Of a stretch of 64,000 nucleotides of DNA, positions 14,762 through 23,819 are shown piece after piece. The first letter of the stretch is position 1. Each line of letters opens with the position of its first letter. The stretch is from NCBI GenBank assembly GCA_963829725.1, contig CAWHJW010000016.1, forward strand, positions 124,001 to 188,000. The letters run 5' to 3'. A program made the translations under genes and the position numbers. Source of the DNA: RYN-230 sp963829725. Its GTDB lineage: Bacteria; Actinomycetota; Actinomycetes; Streptosporangiales; Streptosporangiaceae. The notes below the pieces were generated by a model. It made no database searches. It had not been told where the DNA came from and worked only from the letters and a program-made list of their open reading frames with translations.

Positions 14762-15509
14762 CGCCCCGGGCGGACGGCGGCCGGAACGCGGCGAACGGGT
14801 TCGTCACCACCAGGCGCTGCGCGGCGAACCGGTACAGGGTGGCCGGGCGGCCGCCGAGCGGGGTGGGCCGGGCCGCCTCCGGGGTGGCCTCGATGACGCC
14901 GCGCCGGGTCAGGATCCGCTGCAGGTTGGTCGCGGACACCGGGTGCCCCAGCGTGGCCGCGTACAGGTCGCGCAGCGCCGCGATGGTGAACGCCTCCGGC
15001 GCCAGCGCGAAACCGATGTTGGTATAGGACAGCTTGGCCCGCAGCCGCTCCCGGGCGGAACCGACGATCGAGCCGTGGTCGAACGCGGTCGGCGGGAGGG
15101 CGTCCACCGGGTGCCAGGCCGTGTCGGCCGGGATCCGCGGTTCCAGCCCGGCCCGGACGACCGCCAGGTAGGCGGTGGCCAGGACGCGCCCGCGCGGGTC
15201 CCGGTCCGGGTCGCTGCGCGTCTCCAGTTGCTCCAGGTGGGCGATGTCGGTCAGGTCCACCTTGGCGGCCAGGTGCCGCCCGGCTGAGGCGCCCAGCCGC
15301 TCGTCCGGGCCGAGCGGGCCGCCGGGCAGTGCCCAGTGCCCCTCGAACGGCGGCGCGCCGCGCTGCCACAGCAGCGCGTGCAGGCGCCCTTCGCGGACGC
15401 CGAGCACGATGGCGAGCACCTCGTGGCGGAACTCGTCCGGGCCGTGGACCGGGCTGGCGCCCCGGCTAGATCCGGCTAGCTCAGCAGAGCGGGGGTTATC
15501 GGCGGGCAC
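14754..15509 (-). CDS. nrtR: NrtR-type Nudix transcriptional regulator of NAD synthesis
   Basis: A 251-residue protein with an N-terminal Nudix-like domain (EVLAIVLGVREGRLHALLWQ, GHWALPGGPLGPDERLGASA) and a C-terminal winged helix (TIAALRDLYAATLGHPVSATNLQRILTRRGVIEAT). In NrtR proteins the Nudix part senses ADP-ribose or related NAD intermediates and the wing binds DNA; the degenerate Nudix box (no REXXEE) fits a sensor rather than an enzyme. It diverges from nadABC, its expected target. The GTG start at 15509 is preferred to a longer TTG form because the longer form would read through the putative operator. Its stop overlaps the end of the allantoicase gene by a few bases (convergent). Confidence 0.88.
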   Translation of the reverse strand: MPADNPRSAELAGSSRGASPVHGPDEFRHEVLAIVLGVREGRLHALLWQRGAPPFEGHWALPGGPLGPDERLGASAGRHLAAKVDLTDIAHLEQLETRSDPDRDPRGRVLATAYLAVVRAGLEPRIPADTAWHPVDALPPTAFDHGSIVGSARERLRAKLSYTNIGFALAPEAFTIAALRDLYAATLGHPVSATNLQRILTRRGVIEATPEAARPTPLGGRPATLYRFAAQRLVVTNPFAAFRPPSARGVR

Positions 15510-15535
15510 GGCGGCATGATACCGTGCTGGCACGA

Positions 15536-15560
15536 GGTTTTCGACTAATGATTGAAAACC
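15536..15560. promoter_or_regulatory. Candidate NrtR operator upstream of nadA
   Basis: Inverted repeat GGTTTTC-N11-GAAAACC in the short space between nrtR and nadA. Position and dyad fit an autoregulated NrtR site; the exact consensus was not checked. Confidence 0.6.
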
Positions 15561-15585
15561 CCTGAACAGCCCCAACGACCCTCAC

Positions 15586-16602
15586 GTGCCGCATGGGACA
15601 GGAGAAGCCGATGACCAGCGAGGCGGAGCCGGCCAGCAGGCCGGCCAGGAATGGGCGGATGAAGTCAGGCGCCTGGCGGCCGGGCGGGACGCCGTGATCC
15701 TCGCGCACAACTACCAGCGGCCGGAGATCCAGGACGTCGCCGACCACGTGGGTGACTCGCTCGCGCTGTCCCGGATCGCCGCGGCCAGCGGCGCGGCCGT
15801 GATCGTGTTCGCCGGGGTGTACTTCATGGCCGAGACGGCCAAGATCCTGGCCCCGGAGCGGACCGTGCTGATCCCGGACCCGGCGGCGGGCTGCTCGCTG
15901 GCCGACGGCATCACCGCGGAGCAGGTCCGGGCCTGGAAGGCCGAGTATCCCGGCGCCGCGGTGGTCGCGTACGTCAACACCAGTGCCGAGGTCAAGGCGG
16001 AGTCCGACGTGTGCTGCACCTCGGCCAACGCGGCGGAGATCGTGTCGGCCATCCCGGAGGATCGGGACGTGCTGTTCCTCCCGGACCAGTTCCTCGGTGC
16101 CCACGTCCGGCGGGTGACCGGCCGCCGCAACCTGCACGTCTGGCTGGGCGAGTGCCACGTGCACGCCGGCATCAGCCCGGACGAACTGCGCCGCAAGGCG
16201 GCCGGGCAGCCCGACGCCGAGCTGTTCATCCACCCCGAGTGCGGCTGCGCGACGGCGGCGCTGTGGCAGGCCGGGGCCGGTGACCTGCCCGGCGGACGCA
16301 CCCGGGTGCTGTCCACCGGGGGCATGCTGGCCGCCGCCCGCCAGACCTCAGCGACGGCCGTGCTGGTGGCCACCGAGACCGGGATGCTGCACCAGCTGCG
16401 GCGGGCCAACCCCGCGGTGCGCTGGGAGCCGGTCAATCCCGCCGCGGTCTGCCGGTACATGAAGATGACGACTCCGGCGGCGCTGCTGCGCTGCCTGCGG
16501 GACGGGGTGACCGAGGTGCGGGTGCCGCCGGAGGTGGCGGCCCGGGCCCACCGCGCGGTGCAGGCCATGGTGGCGGCCGGGACCGCGGGGGGCACGGCGT
16601 GA
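15586..16602 (+). CDS. nadA: Quinolinate synthase A
   Basis: A 338-residue NadA that condenses iminoaspartate with dihydroxyacetone phosphate to quinolinate using a 4Fe-4S cluster. The three cluster cysteines are in SDVCCTSANA, HPECGC and AAVCRYMKMT, and ILAHNYQRPEIQDVADHVGDS is the family hallmark. The start is uncertain. The GTG at 15586 is in frame but has no ribosome site. An ATG at 15611 has GGAGAA ideally placed but is one frame off until about base 15655, so a single-base indel in the GC-rich leader is possible. The conserved core from residue 33 is intact. The stop overlaps the nadB start (GTGA). Confidence 0.92.
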   Translation: MPHGTGEADDQRGGAGQQAGQEWADEVRRLAAGRDAVILAHNYQRPEIQDVADHVGDSLALSRIAAASGAAVIVFAGVYFMAETAKILAPERTVLIPDPAAGCSLADGITAEQVRAWKAEYPGAAVVAYVNTSAEVKAESDVCCTSANAAEIVSAIPEDRDVLFLPDQFLGAHVRRVTGRRNLHVWLGECHVHAGISPDELRRKAAGQPDAELFIHPECGCATAALWQAGAGDLPGGRTRVLSTGGMLAAARQTSATAVLVATETGMLHQLRRANPAVRWEPVNPAAVCRYMKMTTPAALLRCLRDGVTEVRVPPEVAARAHRAVQAMVAAGTAGGTA

Positions 16603-18384
16603 GCGGGCTGCGGGTGTTCGGCCTGCCGCGGCCGCAGCCGCGCTGGGAACGGTCCCCCGACGTGGTCGTGGTCGGCTCCGGGGCCGCCGGGATCAGCGCC
16701 GCCGTGGCGGCGGCCCGGCACGGCCGGCGGGTCCTGCTCGTCACCAAGGACGGGCTGGGCGCGGGCGCGACCCCGCTGGCCCAGGGCGGCCTGGCCGCCG
16801 CCGTCGGCCCGGGTGACAGCGTGGCCAGCCACCGCCGGGACACGGTCGCGGCCGGGGCCGGGCTGTGCGAGCCGGCGGCCGTGGCGGACCTGGCCCGGGC
16901 GGCGCCGCGGGAGATCACCCGGCTGGCGGCGCTGGGTGCCCGGCTGGACCGCCACCCGCTGCACCGGGAGGGCGGGCACAGCTGGAGCCGGATCGTGCAC
17001 GCCGGCGGCGACGCGGCCGGCGCCGAGGTGCACCGGGTGCTGCGCGCCGCCCTCGCCGAGAGCCAGGTGGAGATCCTCGGCCGGTGCGTCGCGCTGGACC
17101 TGGTCACCGATCCGGCCGGCCGGGTCACCGGCCTGCTGGCCGGCCTGGCCCGTGGCGGCCAGGATGGTGCGTGCGGCCAGGCCAGCCGGGGGAGCTGTTC
17201 CCGGGCGTGATCGCGGCCCGGGCCGTGGTCCTGGCCAGCGGGGGGTTCGGCCAGGCGTTCGCCACCACCACCAACCCGGCCGGGCTGACCGGCGATGGGC
17301 TGGCGCTGGCCGCCCGGGCAGGCGCGGACCTGCGGGACCTGGAGTTCGTGCAGTTCCACCCGACGGTGCTGTGGCAGCCCGGCGCGCGCGGTGCCTGCCC
17401 GCTCATCACCGAGGCGCTGCGCGGTGCGGGGGCCGTGCTGGCCGACGTGGCCGGCCGGTCATGGCCGGCCAGCACCCGCTCGGCGACCTCGCGCCACGGG
17501 ACGTGGTGTCGGCGGTCATGGCCCGGCGGATGAGCCAGGGGGACGGCCCGTCCGACCATCTGTGGCTGGATGCCACCCGGCTGGGCCGCGCCGTCCTGGA
17601 GCGCGACTTCCCGACGGTGACCGCGGCCTGCCGGGCCCGCGGCATCGACCCGGTCACCGAGCCGATCCCGGTCGCGCCGGGCGCGCACTATGCCTGCGGC
17701 GGGATCCTGGCCGGGCTGGACGGGCGGACCCGGGTGCCCGGCCTGTACGCGGTGGGCGAGGCCGCCTCGACCGGCGTCCACGGGGCCAACCGGCTGGCGT
17801 CGAATTCGCTGACCGAGGCGCTGATTTCCGGCCGCCGCGCCGGCGACCTGCTCGGCCGGGAACTGCCCGGGCCGGGCGTGGGCGGTCCGGGCCTGGCTGG
17901 TCCGGGCCTGGGCGGTACGGGCGTGGCTGGTCCGGGCGTGGACGGTCCGGGCGTGGCTGGTCCGGGCGTGGACGGTACGGGCGTGGCTGGTCCGGGCGTG
18001 GGCGGCCCGGAGCGCCCGGCGGCCGGCCCGGGGGCCAGCCCGGCCGGGCGCACGGCCCTGGCCGCCGCCATGTCCCGGCACGCCGGGGTGCTCCGCGACC
18101 GTGACGGCCTCCGCGTGCTGCTCCGGGCGCTGCAGCAGGCCCCGGCCGGTGCCGGCCGGCTTGACCTGGCCGTGGTCGAGGCGACCAGCCTGCATACCGT
18201 GTCGGCGCTGGTGACGGTGGCGGCGCTGGCCCGGGCGGAGAGCCGGGGCTGCCATCGCTGGCGGGATATCCCGGCGGCGGCCGGCGGCCCGGCCCGGCAC
18301 AGCGTGCTGCGGGTGGCCGGCGGGGAGGTCCGGGTGGCGCCCGGGCTGGCGGGCGAGGAGTCCGGCCTGGGGGTGAGCGCATGA
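16599..18384 (+). pseudogene. nadB: L-aspartate oxidase, two single-base frameshifts
   Basis: A flavoprotein of about 594 residues when repaired; it oxidises aspartate to iminoaspartate for NadA. Three frames carry successive parts. First is DVVVVGSGAAGISAAVAAA with TPLAQGGLAAAVG. Second is FPGVIAARAVVLASGGFGQ with LEFVQFHPTVLW. Third is MAGQHPLGDLAPRDVV with GANRLASNSLTEAL. The first shift is explained by one missing G in the G5 run at 17188-17192, the second by one missing base near 17453-17461. NadB is essential for this de novo route, so sequencing indels are likely. A Gly-Pro-Gly-Val repeat insert lies before the C-terminal helical domain. The stop overlaps nadC (ATGA). Confidence 0.88.
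17872..18012. repeat. 15/30-nt tandem repeat inside nadB
   Basis: About nine 15-nt units of the type GGTCCGGGCGTGGCT, alternating so that a 30-nt higher period appears. They encode Gly-Pro-Gly-Val-Ala/Asp repeats in the linker between the FAD/capping part and the C-terminal helices of NadB. Confidence 0.85.
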
Positions 18385-19271
18385 CGCTGGACGGTGCGGT
18401 GGCGGAGGCCTTGCGGGAGGCGGGCCTGGACCCGGCGGGCACCGAGCGGGTGGTCCGCCAGGCGCTGGCCGAGGACCTGGCCTGGGGGCCGGACGTGACC
18501 ACGGCGGCCACCACGCGCCCCGGGACGGTGGCGGACGCCACCGTCGTCTCCCGGCAGCCGGGCGTGCTGGCCGGGCTGCCGGTCGCCCTGGCGGTGCTGG
18601 ACGCGGCCGGCCTCCCGCCCGGGGCGGCGCAGCCGCTGTTTGCCGACGGGGACCGCGTCCGGCCCGGCACGGCGGTGCTGCGGATCCGGGGCCCGCTCCG
18701 CGAGCTGCTGGGGGCCGAGCGCACCCTGCTGAACTTCGTCACCCACCTGTCCGGCATCGCCACCCTCACCCGGGCCTGGGCGGATCAGCTGGCCGGCACA
18801 GGGGCCCGGCTGCGCGACACCCGGAAGACCACGCCCGGCCTGCGGCAGCTGGAGAAGTACGCGGTCCGCTGCGGCGGGGGCAGCAATCACCGGATGGGGC
18901 TGGGTGACGCCGCCCTGGTCAAGGACAACCACGTGGTGGCGGCGGGCGGCCTCGGCGCGGCGGTCCACGCGGTCCGCGCCGCCGCCCCCGGGCTGCCGCT
19001 GGAGGTGGAGTGTGACACCCTGGCGCAGGTCGGCGAGGCGCTGGCGGCGGGCGCCGGGCTGATCCTGTGCGACAACATGACCCTGGACGAACTCCGCGGC
19101 GCGGTGGCGCTGGCCCGGGAGCACCCCGGGGTCAAGCTGGAGGCCAGCGGGGGGCTCCGGCTGGAATCCGCGCGAGCCGTCGCCGGGACGGGCGTGGACT
19201 ACCTCGCTGTCGGCGCGCTGACGCACTCTGCCCCGGCCCTGGATCTGGGGCTGGACCTGGCCGCCCGGTGA
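18381..19271 (+). CDS. nadC: Nicotinate-nucleotide pyrophosphorylase (quinolinate phosphoribosyltransferase)
   Basis: A 296-residue NadC that converts quinolinate and PRPP to nicotinate mononucleotide, the last step of the operon. Signatures visible: ERTLLNFVTHLSGIATLTR, RDTRKTTPGLRQLEKYAV with the quinolinate-binding Arg/Lys, NHRMGLGDAALVKDNH, and the C-terminal barrel segments LEVECDTLAQ, ILCDNM, LEASGGL and VDYLAVGALTHSA. The length is normal. The ATG overlaps the nadB stop by 4 bases, so the three genes are translationally coupled under NrtR control. Confidence 0.95.
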   Translation: MTLDGAVAEALREAGLDPAGTERVVRQALAEDLAWGPDVTTAATTRPGTVADATVVSRQPGVLAGLPVALAVLDAAGLPPGAAQPLFADGDRVRPGTAVLRIRGPLRELLGAERTLLNFVTHLSGIATLTRAWADQLAGTGARLRDTRKTTPGLRQLEKYAVRCGGGSNHRMGLGDAALVKDNHVVAAGGLGAAVHAVRAAAPGLPLEVECDTLAQVGEALAAGAGLILCDNMTLDELRGAVALAREHPGVKLEASGGLRLESARAVAGTGVDYLAVGALTHSAPALDLGLDLAAR

Positions 19272-19324
19272 GCAGCCGGCAGGTACGCTGTCCGGCATGA
19301 TTCCGCGCATTTGGTGGCGCTGCG

Positions 19325-20182
19325 GTGACCAGGGCCATGGCTAACTCCTCCGGCGAGCCTCCGCTATCGGTCCGGGCGGCCAGCCCGCCGCCCGGGATCG
19401 ACGTGAGCAGGCCGCATCCGGCGCGCATCTATGACTACTTCCTCGGTGGCAAGGACAATTTCGCCGCCGACCGGGAGACCGCCGGCCGGGTGCTGGAGAG
19501 CTGGGGCGCCGTCCGGACCGCGGTGCGGGAGAACCGGGCTTTCCTGGCCCGGGCCGTCCGCTACCTGGCCGCCGAGGCGGGCGTGCGGCAGTTCCTGGAC
19601 ATCGGGGCCGGCCTGCCCAGCTCCAGCAACGTGCATGAGGTCGCCCAGGCCGTCGCGCCACAGGCGCGGGTGGTCTACGTGGACAACGACCCGATCGTGC
19701 TCGCGCACGCGCGGGCCTTACTCACCAGTGACCCGCGGGGCGCCTGCGCGTACATCGACGCCGACCTGCTCGACCCGGACAAGATCCTGCGCCACCCGGC
19801 CACCCGGGCCACGCTCGACTTCAGCCAGCCCATCGCCCTGATCCTCGTCGCGGTGCTGCATTTCATCCCGGACGAGGATGAGCCCCGGGGAGTCGTGTCG
19901 GCGCTGACCGACGCGCTGCCCCCGGGCAGTTACCTGGCCGCGTCGCATACCACCGCCGAGCACTTCCCGGAAGGCCTGGCCGGGGCCGGCCAAGCCTACA
20001 GCGACCGCGGCCTGCGCGGGGCGCTGCGCGGCCAGGAGGAGTTCGCCGGCCTGGCGTTCAGCGGGCTGGAGATGGTCGATCCCGGGGTGGTGCTGGTCTC
20101 GGAGTGGCGGCCGGAGGAAGGAGCGCTGCGGCCGATGCCCTGGGAGGTCAACACGTACGGCGGCGTGGCCAGGAAGCGCTAG
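19325..20182 (+). CDS. DUF574 S-adenosylmethionine-dependent methyltransferase
   Basis: A 285-residue protein of the actinobacterial DUF574 (SAM methyltransferase) family. Signatures: RPHPARIYDYFLGGKDNFAADRE, the SAM loop QFLDIGAGLPSSSNVHEVAQ, VVYVDNDPIVLAHARALL, and PIALILVAVLHFIPDEDEP. These proteins are abundant in actinomycetes and mostly of unknown substrate. The GTG at 19325 is used; an ATG 12 bases later is equally possible. Its stop overlaps that of the convergent kinase gene in the sequence CTAG, so transcripts meet tail to tail. Confidence 0.85.
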   Translation: MTRAMANSSGEPPLSVRAASPPPGIDVSRPHPARIYDYFLGGKDNFAADRETAGRVLESWGAVRTAVRENRAFLARAVRYLAAEAGVRQFLDIGAGLPSSSNVHEVAQAVAPQARVVYVDNDPIVLAHARALLTSDPRGACAYIDADLLDPDKILRHPATRATLDFSQPIALILVAVLHFIPDEDEPRGVVSALTDALPPGSYLAASHTTAEHFPEGLAGAGQAYSDRGLRGALRGQEEFAGLAFSGLEMVDPGVVLVSEWRPEEGALRPMPWEVNTYGGVARKR

Positions 20183-21309
20183 GCGGGGGCCTCGGCTCGC
20201 ATCGGGGCGGCCAGGGCGGCATCCAGGCTGGCCGCGAGCTCGTCGGCATCCAGCAGCGGCTCCGCCCCCGCGGACCGGGCGGCCAGCCACAACGATCCCC
20301 CGACCGGGGGCAGCCGCGGGGCGGAGAAGTCCCGGCCGCCGGTTACGTGCTGCAAGTGCTCGCGGAGGGGGCCGGTGAAGATCTTCCCGGCCCGGAACGT
20401 GCCGCCGATCAGCGTCACCTCGGCGGGCTCGGTGAAGCGGAGTTCGGCGTACGTCACCTCGATCTGCCGGGCCAGGTCCGCCGCCGCCTGGCGGAAGATG
20501 GCCACGGCCAGTTCGTCCCCGTCCTGGGCGGCCTCCGCGACCTGCTGCGCGAACGCGGCGATGCGGGCTTTATCGAAAGGCCGGTAAACAACGGGCATGA
20601 TGTCCTCGACATCGCCCAGCTGGTAAAAGTCGAGCAGCCGTGGTATGAGCGCCGACCACTCGCCCCGGCCATCACGCCAGGCGGCCGCCGCCCGGATGGC
20701 GGAGAGCGCGACCAGGTAACCCGATCCCTCATCACCGATAATGTGGCCCCAGCCACCGCACCGCCATGCCTCACCGCGCGCATTCACCCCGAAGGTATTG
20801 CTCCCGGTTCCGGAGATCGCGGCAATTCCCGGTGCCGCCAGCGCGCCAGAAGCCCAGGCTGCGACGACGTCGTTCACCGCGATCGCCACGGGTGCCGCCA
20901 GGCTGTCAATACCAGACAGCAATCGCTCTTGCTCAGCGTCGGTATTGACGCCCGCGATGGCCAGCACGGCGCCCGCCACGGGGCCTTCCCCGGTGCCCTT
21001 CTCCCATTCCCCAAAATCGTGGCCATGGCCGCCCATTGCCGTTCTTATGGCGGTATCGATGGACGCCGCGGCGGCCGCCGGGCCGATTGCCTCCGGATTG
21101 CTCGGCCCGGTCTCGGCCACCAGGGTCCGCCCGCTGCCGAGGTCAAACGTGGCCGCTATTGTCTTCGTCGCGCCGCCGTCCACTCCGATAAGGATTCCGG
21201 TCCGCGACTGCGCGCGGGCCCGGCCGGCAGACCCGGGCAGCAATTCCGCGGGCAGCGTCGTGAGGCTGCCTTTGCGTTGTTGCCCGCTATCAATTGATGT
21301 ACCATGCAT
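20179..21309 (-). CDS. BadF/BadG-type ATPase, N-acetylglucosamine kinase-like
   Basis: A 376-residue ASKHA-fold kinase. Phosphate loop ILIGVDGGATKTIAATFDL, connecting motif VNDVVAAWASG, second phosphate motif ISGTGSNTFGVN followed by GWGHIIGDEGSGY, and adenosine motif EVTLIGGTFRAGK are those of the GlcNAc kinase branch of the BadF/BadG/BcrA/BcrD family. The likely reaction is phosphorylation of an amino sugar. The first about 36 residues precede the fold and the true start may be internal, since the ATG used lies in an ATGCAT shared with the divergent PfkB gene. Codons in the 5' half use A/T third bases more often than neighbours. Confidence 0.75.
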   Translation of the reverse strand: MHGTSIDSGQQRKGSLTTLPAELLPGSAGRARAQSRTGILIGVDGGATKTIAATFDLGSGRTLVAETGPSNPEAIGPAAAAASIDTAIRTAMGGHGHDFGEWEKGTGEGPVAGAVLAIAGVNTDAEQERLLSGIDSLAAPVAIAVNDVVAAWASGALAAPGIAAISGTGSNTFGVNARGEAWRCGGWGHIIGDEGSGYLVALSAIRAAAAWRDGRGEWSALIPRLLDFYQLGDVEDIMPVVYRPFDKARIAAFAQQVAEAAQDGDELAVAIFRQAAADLARQIEVTYAELRFTEPAEVTLIGGTFRAGKIFTGPLREHLQHVTGGRDFSAPRLPPVGGSLWLAARSAGAEPLLDADELAASLDAALAAPMRAEAPA

Positions 21310-22209
21310 CGGGTACCACCGGCCAATCTACCAGCTATGTGCCATGGGCGGATCGCGTTGCCAGACTACCTTGCTGTCGGTAACCCGACACTGGACGTCC
21401 AGCCGGACGGTTCTGCGGTGCTGGGCGGCACGGCAGTCTACTCTGCATTGCAGGCGGCCCGGCTCGGCCTGTCCGCCGTAGCCATCGGAAGGGCTAACCC
21501 AGACGTCCTGCGGCCCTACTGGCAGCCGTACGCTAATCAGGTAGACCTGCGCCTCCAGCCTTCCGGATCGACGACAACGTTCCGTAATGTTTCCGATGCG
21601 GATGCGCGGGAACAATGGGTCCGGGAATGGGCCGGGAAAATTGACGTGGAAAGCCTCCCGGGCAGCGATATCCTGCACATCGCCCCGGTCGCCGGGGAGA
21701 TCGCGATCGAGCGGCTCTCCGGTGAATGCCGTTCCCGGCTGGTCTGCCTGACCCCGCAGGGGCTGGTCCGCCGCTGGTCGGGCGCGGACGGGCATGTCGG
21801 CCTGGTGCCCGGGCGTTTTTCGCAGGCGCTAGCGGCCCTGGTGGACATCGCGGTGGTGTCGGAGGATGAGGCTCCCTACGTCAGCGGGCTGCTGCAGAGC
21901 GTGGCCCGGCATGGCGGCCTGTCGGTGGTCACCCGCGGGCAGCGGGGGTGTGAGGTGCTCACCGCGGATGGCTGGTCGGCATATCCGGCCGAGCCGGTCC
22001 ACCCGGTGGCTGACGCAACCGGCGCGGGGGACTGCCTCGCGGCCGCCCTGGCCGTCGAGGTCTTCCTGGGGCGGCCGCTGCCCGAGGCGGTTCGGCTGGC
22101 GACCATCGCCGCGGCCCTGTGCGTGCGCGGCCTCGGCCCGGCCGCCATCGGCACCCGCCAGGAGATCATGGCCGCATTCCGCAGCCGCCCCAGCCGGTCA
22201 GCCAGCTGA
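21304..22209 (+). CDS. PfkB family carbohydrate kinase-like protein
   Basis: A 301-residue ribokinase-fold protein. LAVGNPTLDVQPDGSAVLGGTAVYSALQAARLG is the N-terminal PfkB motif in short form, and VADATGAGDCLAAALAVEVF carries the GAGD anion hole and catalytic Asp. The central lid is short, as in atypical members that act on small or modified sugars. Substrate unknown. The ATG at 21304 shares the hexamer ATGCAT with the start of the divergent GlcNAc-kinase-like gene; an ATG at 21337 is an alternative that would leave room for promoters. The pair may belong to one amino-sugar salvage step, which is inference from layout. Confidence 0.75.
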   Translation: MHRVPPANLPAMCHGRIALPDYLAVGNPTLDVQPDGSAVLGGTAVYSALQAARLGLSAVAIGRANPDVLRPYWQPYANQVDLRLQPSGSTTTFRNVSDADAREQWVREWAGKIDVESLPGSDILHIAPVAGEIAIERLSGECRSRLVCLTPQGLVRRWSGADGHVGLVPGRFSQALAALVDIAVVSEDEAPYVSGLLQSVARHGGLSVVTRGQRGCEVLTADGWSAYPAEPVHPVADATGAGDCLAAALAVEVFLGRPLPEAVRLATIAAALCVRGLGPAAIGTRQEIMAAFRSRPSRSAS

Positions 22210-23181
22210 CGGGGCAGCGGGCTGGCTCGGCGTGCGGGGGGCGCTGGGTGCGGCCGGGGGGTTGCCCGGCTCGTTGGCGATGGTGATGTCGCCGGAGTTG
22301 TTGGTCACCGTGATCACGTGGGTCGCGGAGGGTGACCGCGGTACCGAGACGGTGCGATTCCCGAACGTGGTCTGCGCGTGCACCCGGTAGGTGGCGGTGC
22401 CGGGCGGCAGTTCCACGGTGACGTTGCCGAAGGCATCGGTGATCTGGACATTGTCCGGGACCCGGCTGAACGACAGGACCACGTCGCCCGAGTTATTGCT
22501 GGCCGTCACGTCGGCCGCGGCCAGCCCGGTGATGCTGACGTTCCCGAAGCTGTCCCGGATCTGGGTGTCCCCGGTGATGCCGGAGGCCTGGATGTCACCG
22601 GAGTTGTTCACCAGCATGATGCTGCCCGCCAGGTGCCTGGCGGTCATGTTGCCGAAACTGCCGTTAAGCCGGATGGTTCCGGTCAGTGCGGAGACGGCCA
22701 GGTCGCCGGAGTTGTCTGAGAGGTCGACCCGGCCGTGCAGATTCCCGGCCTGCAGGTTGCCGAAGGAGTCGCTGACGGACACGGGGAGGCCGGCCGGGGC
22801 GCCGATGGCGAGCTGGATCGAGCAGATCCCGATGCCCGCCCGGCAGCCCGGGTCGAGTTGCAGGCCCCCGGCCGACGTCCGGTAATGCAGCCTGGGCCGG
22901 TGGAACGTGCCGGTCAGCCTGCCCTGCACCACAATCCGGTGACCGGTGACCGGGTGGAGGCTGAGATCGCCGTTACTGTCGCTCACCCGGACCTGGCCGG
23001 AGGTCACCGGGACGCTGAACCGCACCGAGTAGCTGACCTGCTCCCGGAACGCCAGGAACCTGACGCTGGCGTGGCCCCAGCCCCAGACGGCCAGGAGGAT
23101 GACCGCCAGCACGATCGGGACGCCCAGGGCGAGAACCGACCGGCGGGCCGTGGTCAGGGTCGGCGGCGCAGCCATGGTCAT
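22198..23181 (-). CDS. DUF4097-type beta-helix protein, membrane anchored
   Basis: A 327-residue protein with one N-terminal membrane helix (VLALGVPIVLAVILLAVWGWG) and a large outer part built from repeated 20-residue turns with the alternating motifs DNSGDL/NNSGDI and DSFGNV/GSFGNM, the pattern of DUF4097 (putative adhesin) right-handed beta-helices. The tail is Pro/Ala-rich. Its ATG overlaps the response regulator stop (ATGA), so it is co-translated with a two-component system and is probably its cell-surface partner or output. DUF4097 proteins elsewhere sit next to envelope-stress kinases. Its 3' end overlaps the PfkB gene by 12 bases. Confidence 0.8.
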   Translation of the reverse strand: MTMAAPPTLTTARRSVLALGVPIVLAVILLAVWGWGHASVRFLAFREQVSYSVRFSVPVTSGQVRVSDSNGDLSLHPVTGHRIVVQGRLTGTFHRPRLHYRTSAGGLQLDPGCRAGIGICSIQLAIGAPAGLPVSVSDSFGNLQAGNLHGRVDLSDNSGDLAVSALTGTIRLNGSFGNMTARHLAGSIMLVNNSGDIQASGITGDTQIRDSFGNVSITGLAAADVTASNNSGDVVLSFSRVPDNVQITDAFGNVTVELPPGTATYRVHAQTTFGNRTVSVPRSPSATHVITVTNNSGDITIANEPGNPPAAPSAPRTPSQPAAPSAG

Positions 23182-23819
23182 CCCACTCCCAGGTAACGCA
23201 GCACGGCCAGCACCCGGCGATGATCACCGTCGGCCGGCGGCAGGCTGAGCTTGGCGAAGATGCTGTTGATGTGCTTGGCCACGGCGCCCTCGCTGACCAC
23301 CAGGGCCGCCGCGATGGCCGCGTTGGACCGGCCCTCGGCCATCAGCGCGAGCACCTCCCGCTCCCGGCCGGTCAGGGCGGCCAGCGGGTGCCGGCTGCGG
23401 GCCAGCAGCTGGGCCACCACCTCCGGGTCCAGCACGCTGCCGCCCGCCGCCACCCGGTCCAGCGCGCCGAGGAATTCGGCCATATCCGCCACCCGGTCCT
23501 TGAGCAGGTAGCCGACGCCGTGGGTGCGGCCGGACAGCAGTTCGGCGGCGTACCGCTCCTCGACGTACTGGGACAGCACCAGGACCCCCACCCCGGGCCA
23601 GCGGCTGCGCACCACCAGCGCGGCCCGCAGCCCCTCGTCGGTGAAGGTGGGCGGCATCCGCACGTCCACCACCACGGCATCGGGCTCGTGGGCGGCGACG
23701 GCCCGCAGGAACTCCTCCGCCTGCCCGGCCGCGGCCACCACGTCGTGCCCGGCCTCAGCCAGCAGCCGGGCCAGCCCCTCGCGCAGCAGCACCGAATCCT
23801 CGGCGATCACGACTCGCAT
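23178..23819 (-). CDS. NarL/FixJ family response regulator
   Basis: A 213-residue response regulator. Receiver residues 1-120 include VVIAEDSVLLREG, the phospho-Asp in AVVVDVRMPP and the Lys in GYLLKDRV; the LuxR-type helix-turn-helix is LTGREREVLALMAEGRSNAAIAAALVVSEGAVAKHINSIF. It is the partner of the kinase at 23807, whose last codons overlap its first 13 bases. Likely targets are its own operon and the divergent ABC exporter, from position only. Confidence 0.92.
   Translation of the reverse strand: MRVVIAEDSVLLREGLARLLAEAGHDVVAAAGQAEEFLRAVAAHEPDAVVVDVRMPPTFTDEGLRAALVVRSRWPGVGVLVLSQYVEERYAAELLSGRTHGVGYLLKDRVADMAEFLGALDRVAAGGSVLDPEVVAQLLARSRHPLAALTGREREVLALMAEGRSNAAIAAALVVSEGAVAKHINSIFAKLSLPPADGDHRRVLAVLRYLGVG

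Noticed and set aside
17872..18012. CRISPR-like or intergenic satellite array
   Set aside because: Contiguous 15/30-nt coding repeat within nadB, no unique spacers.
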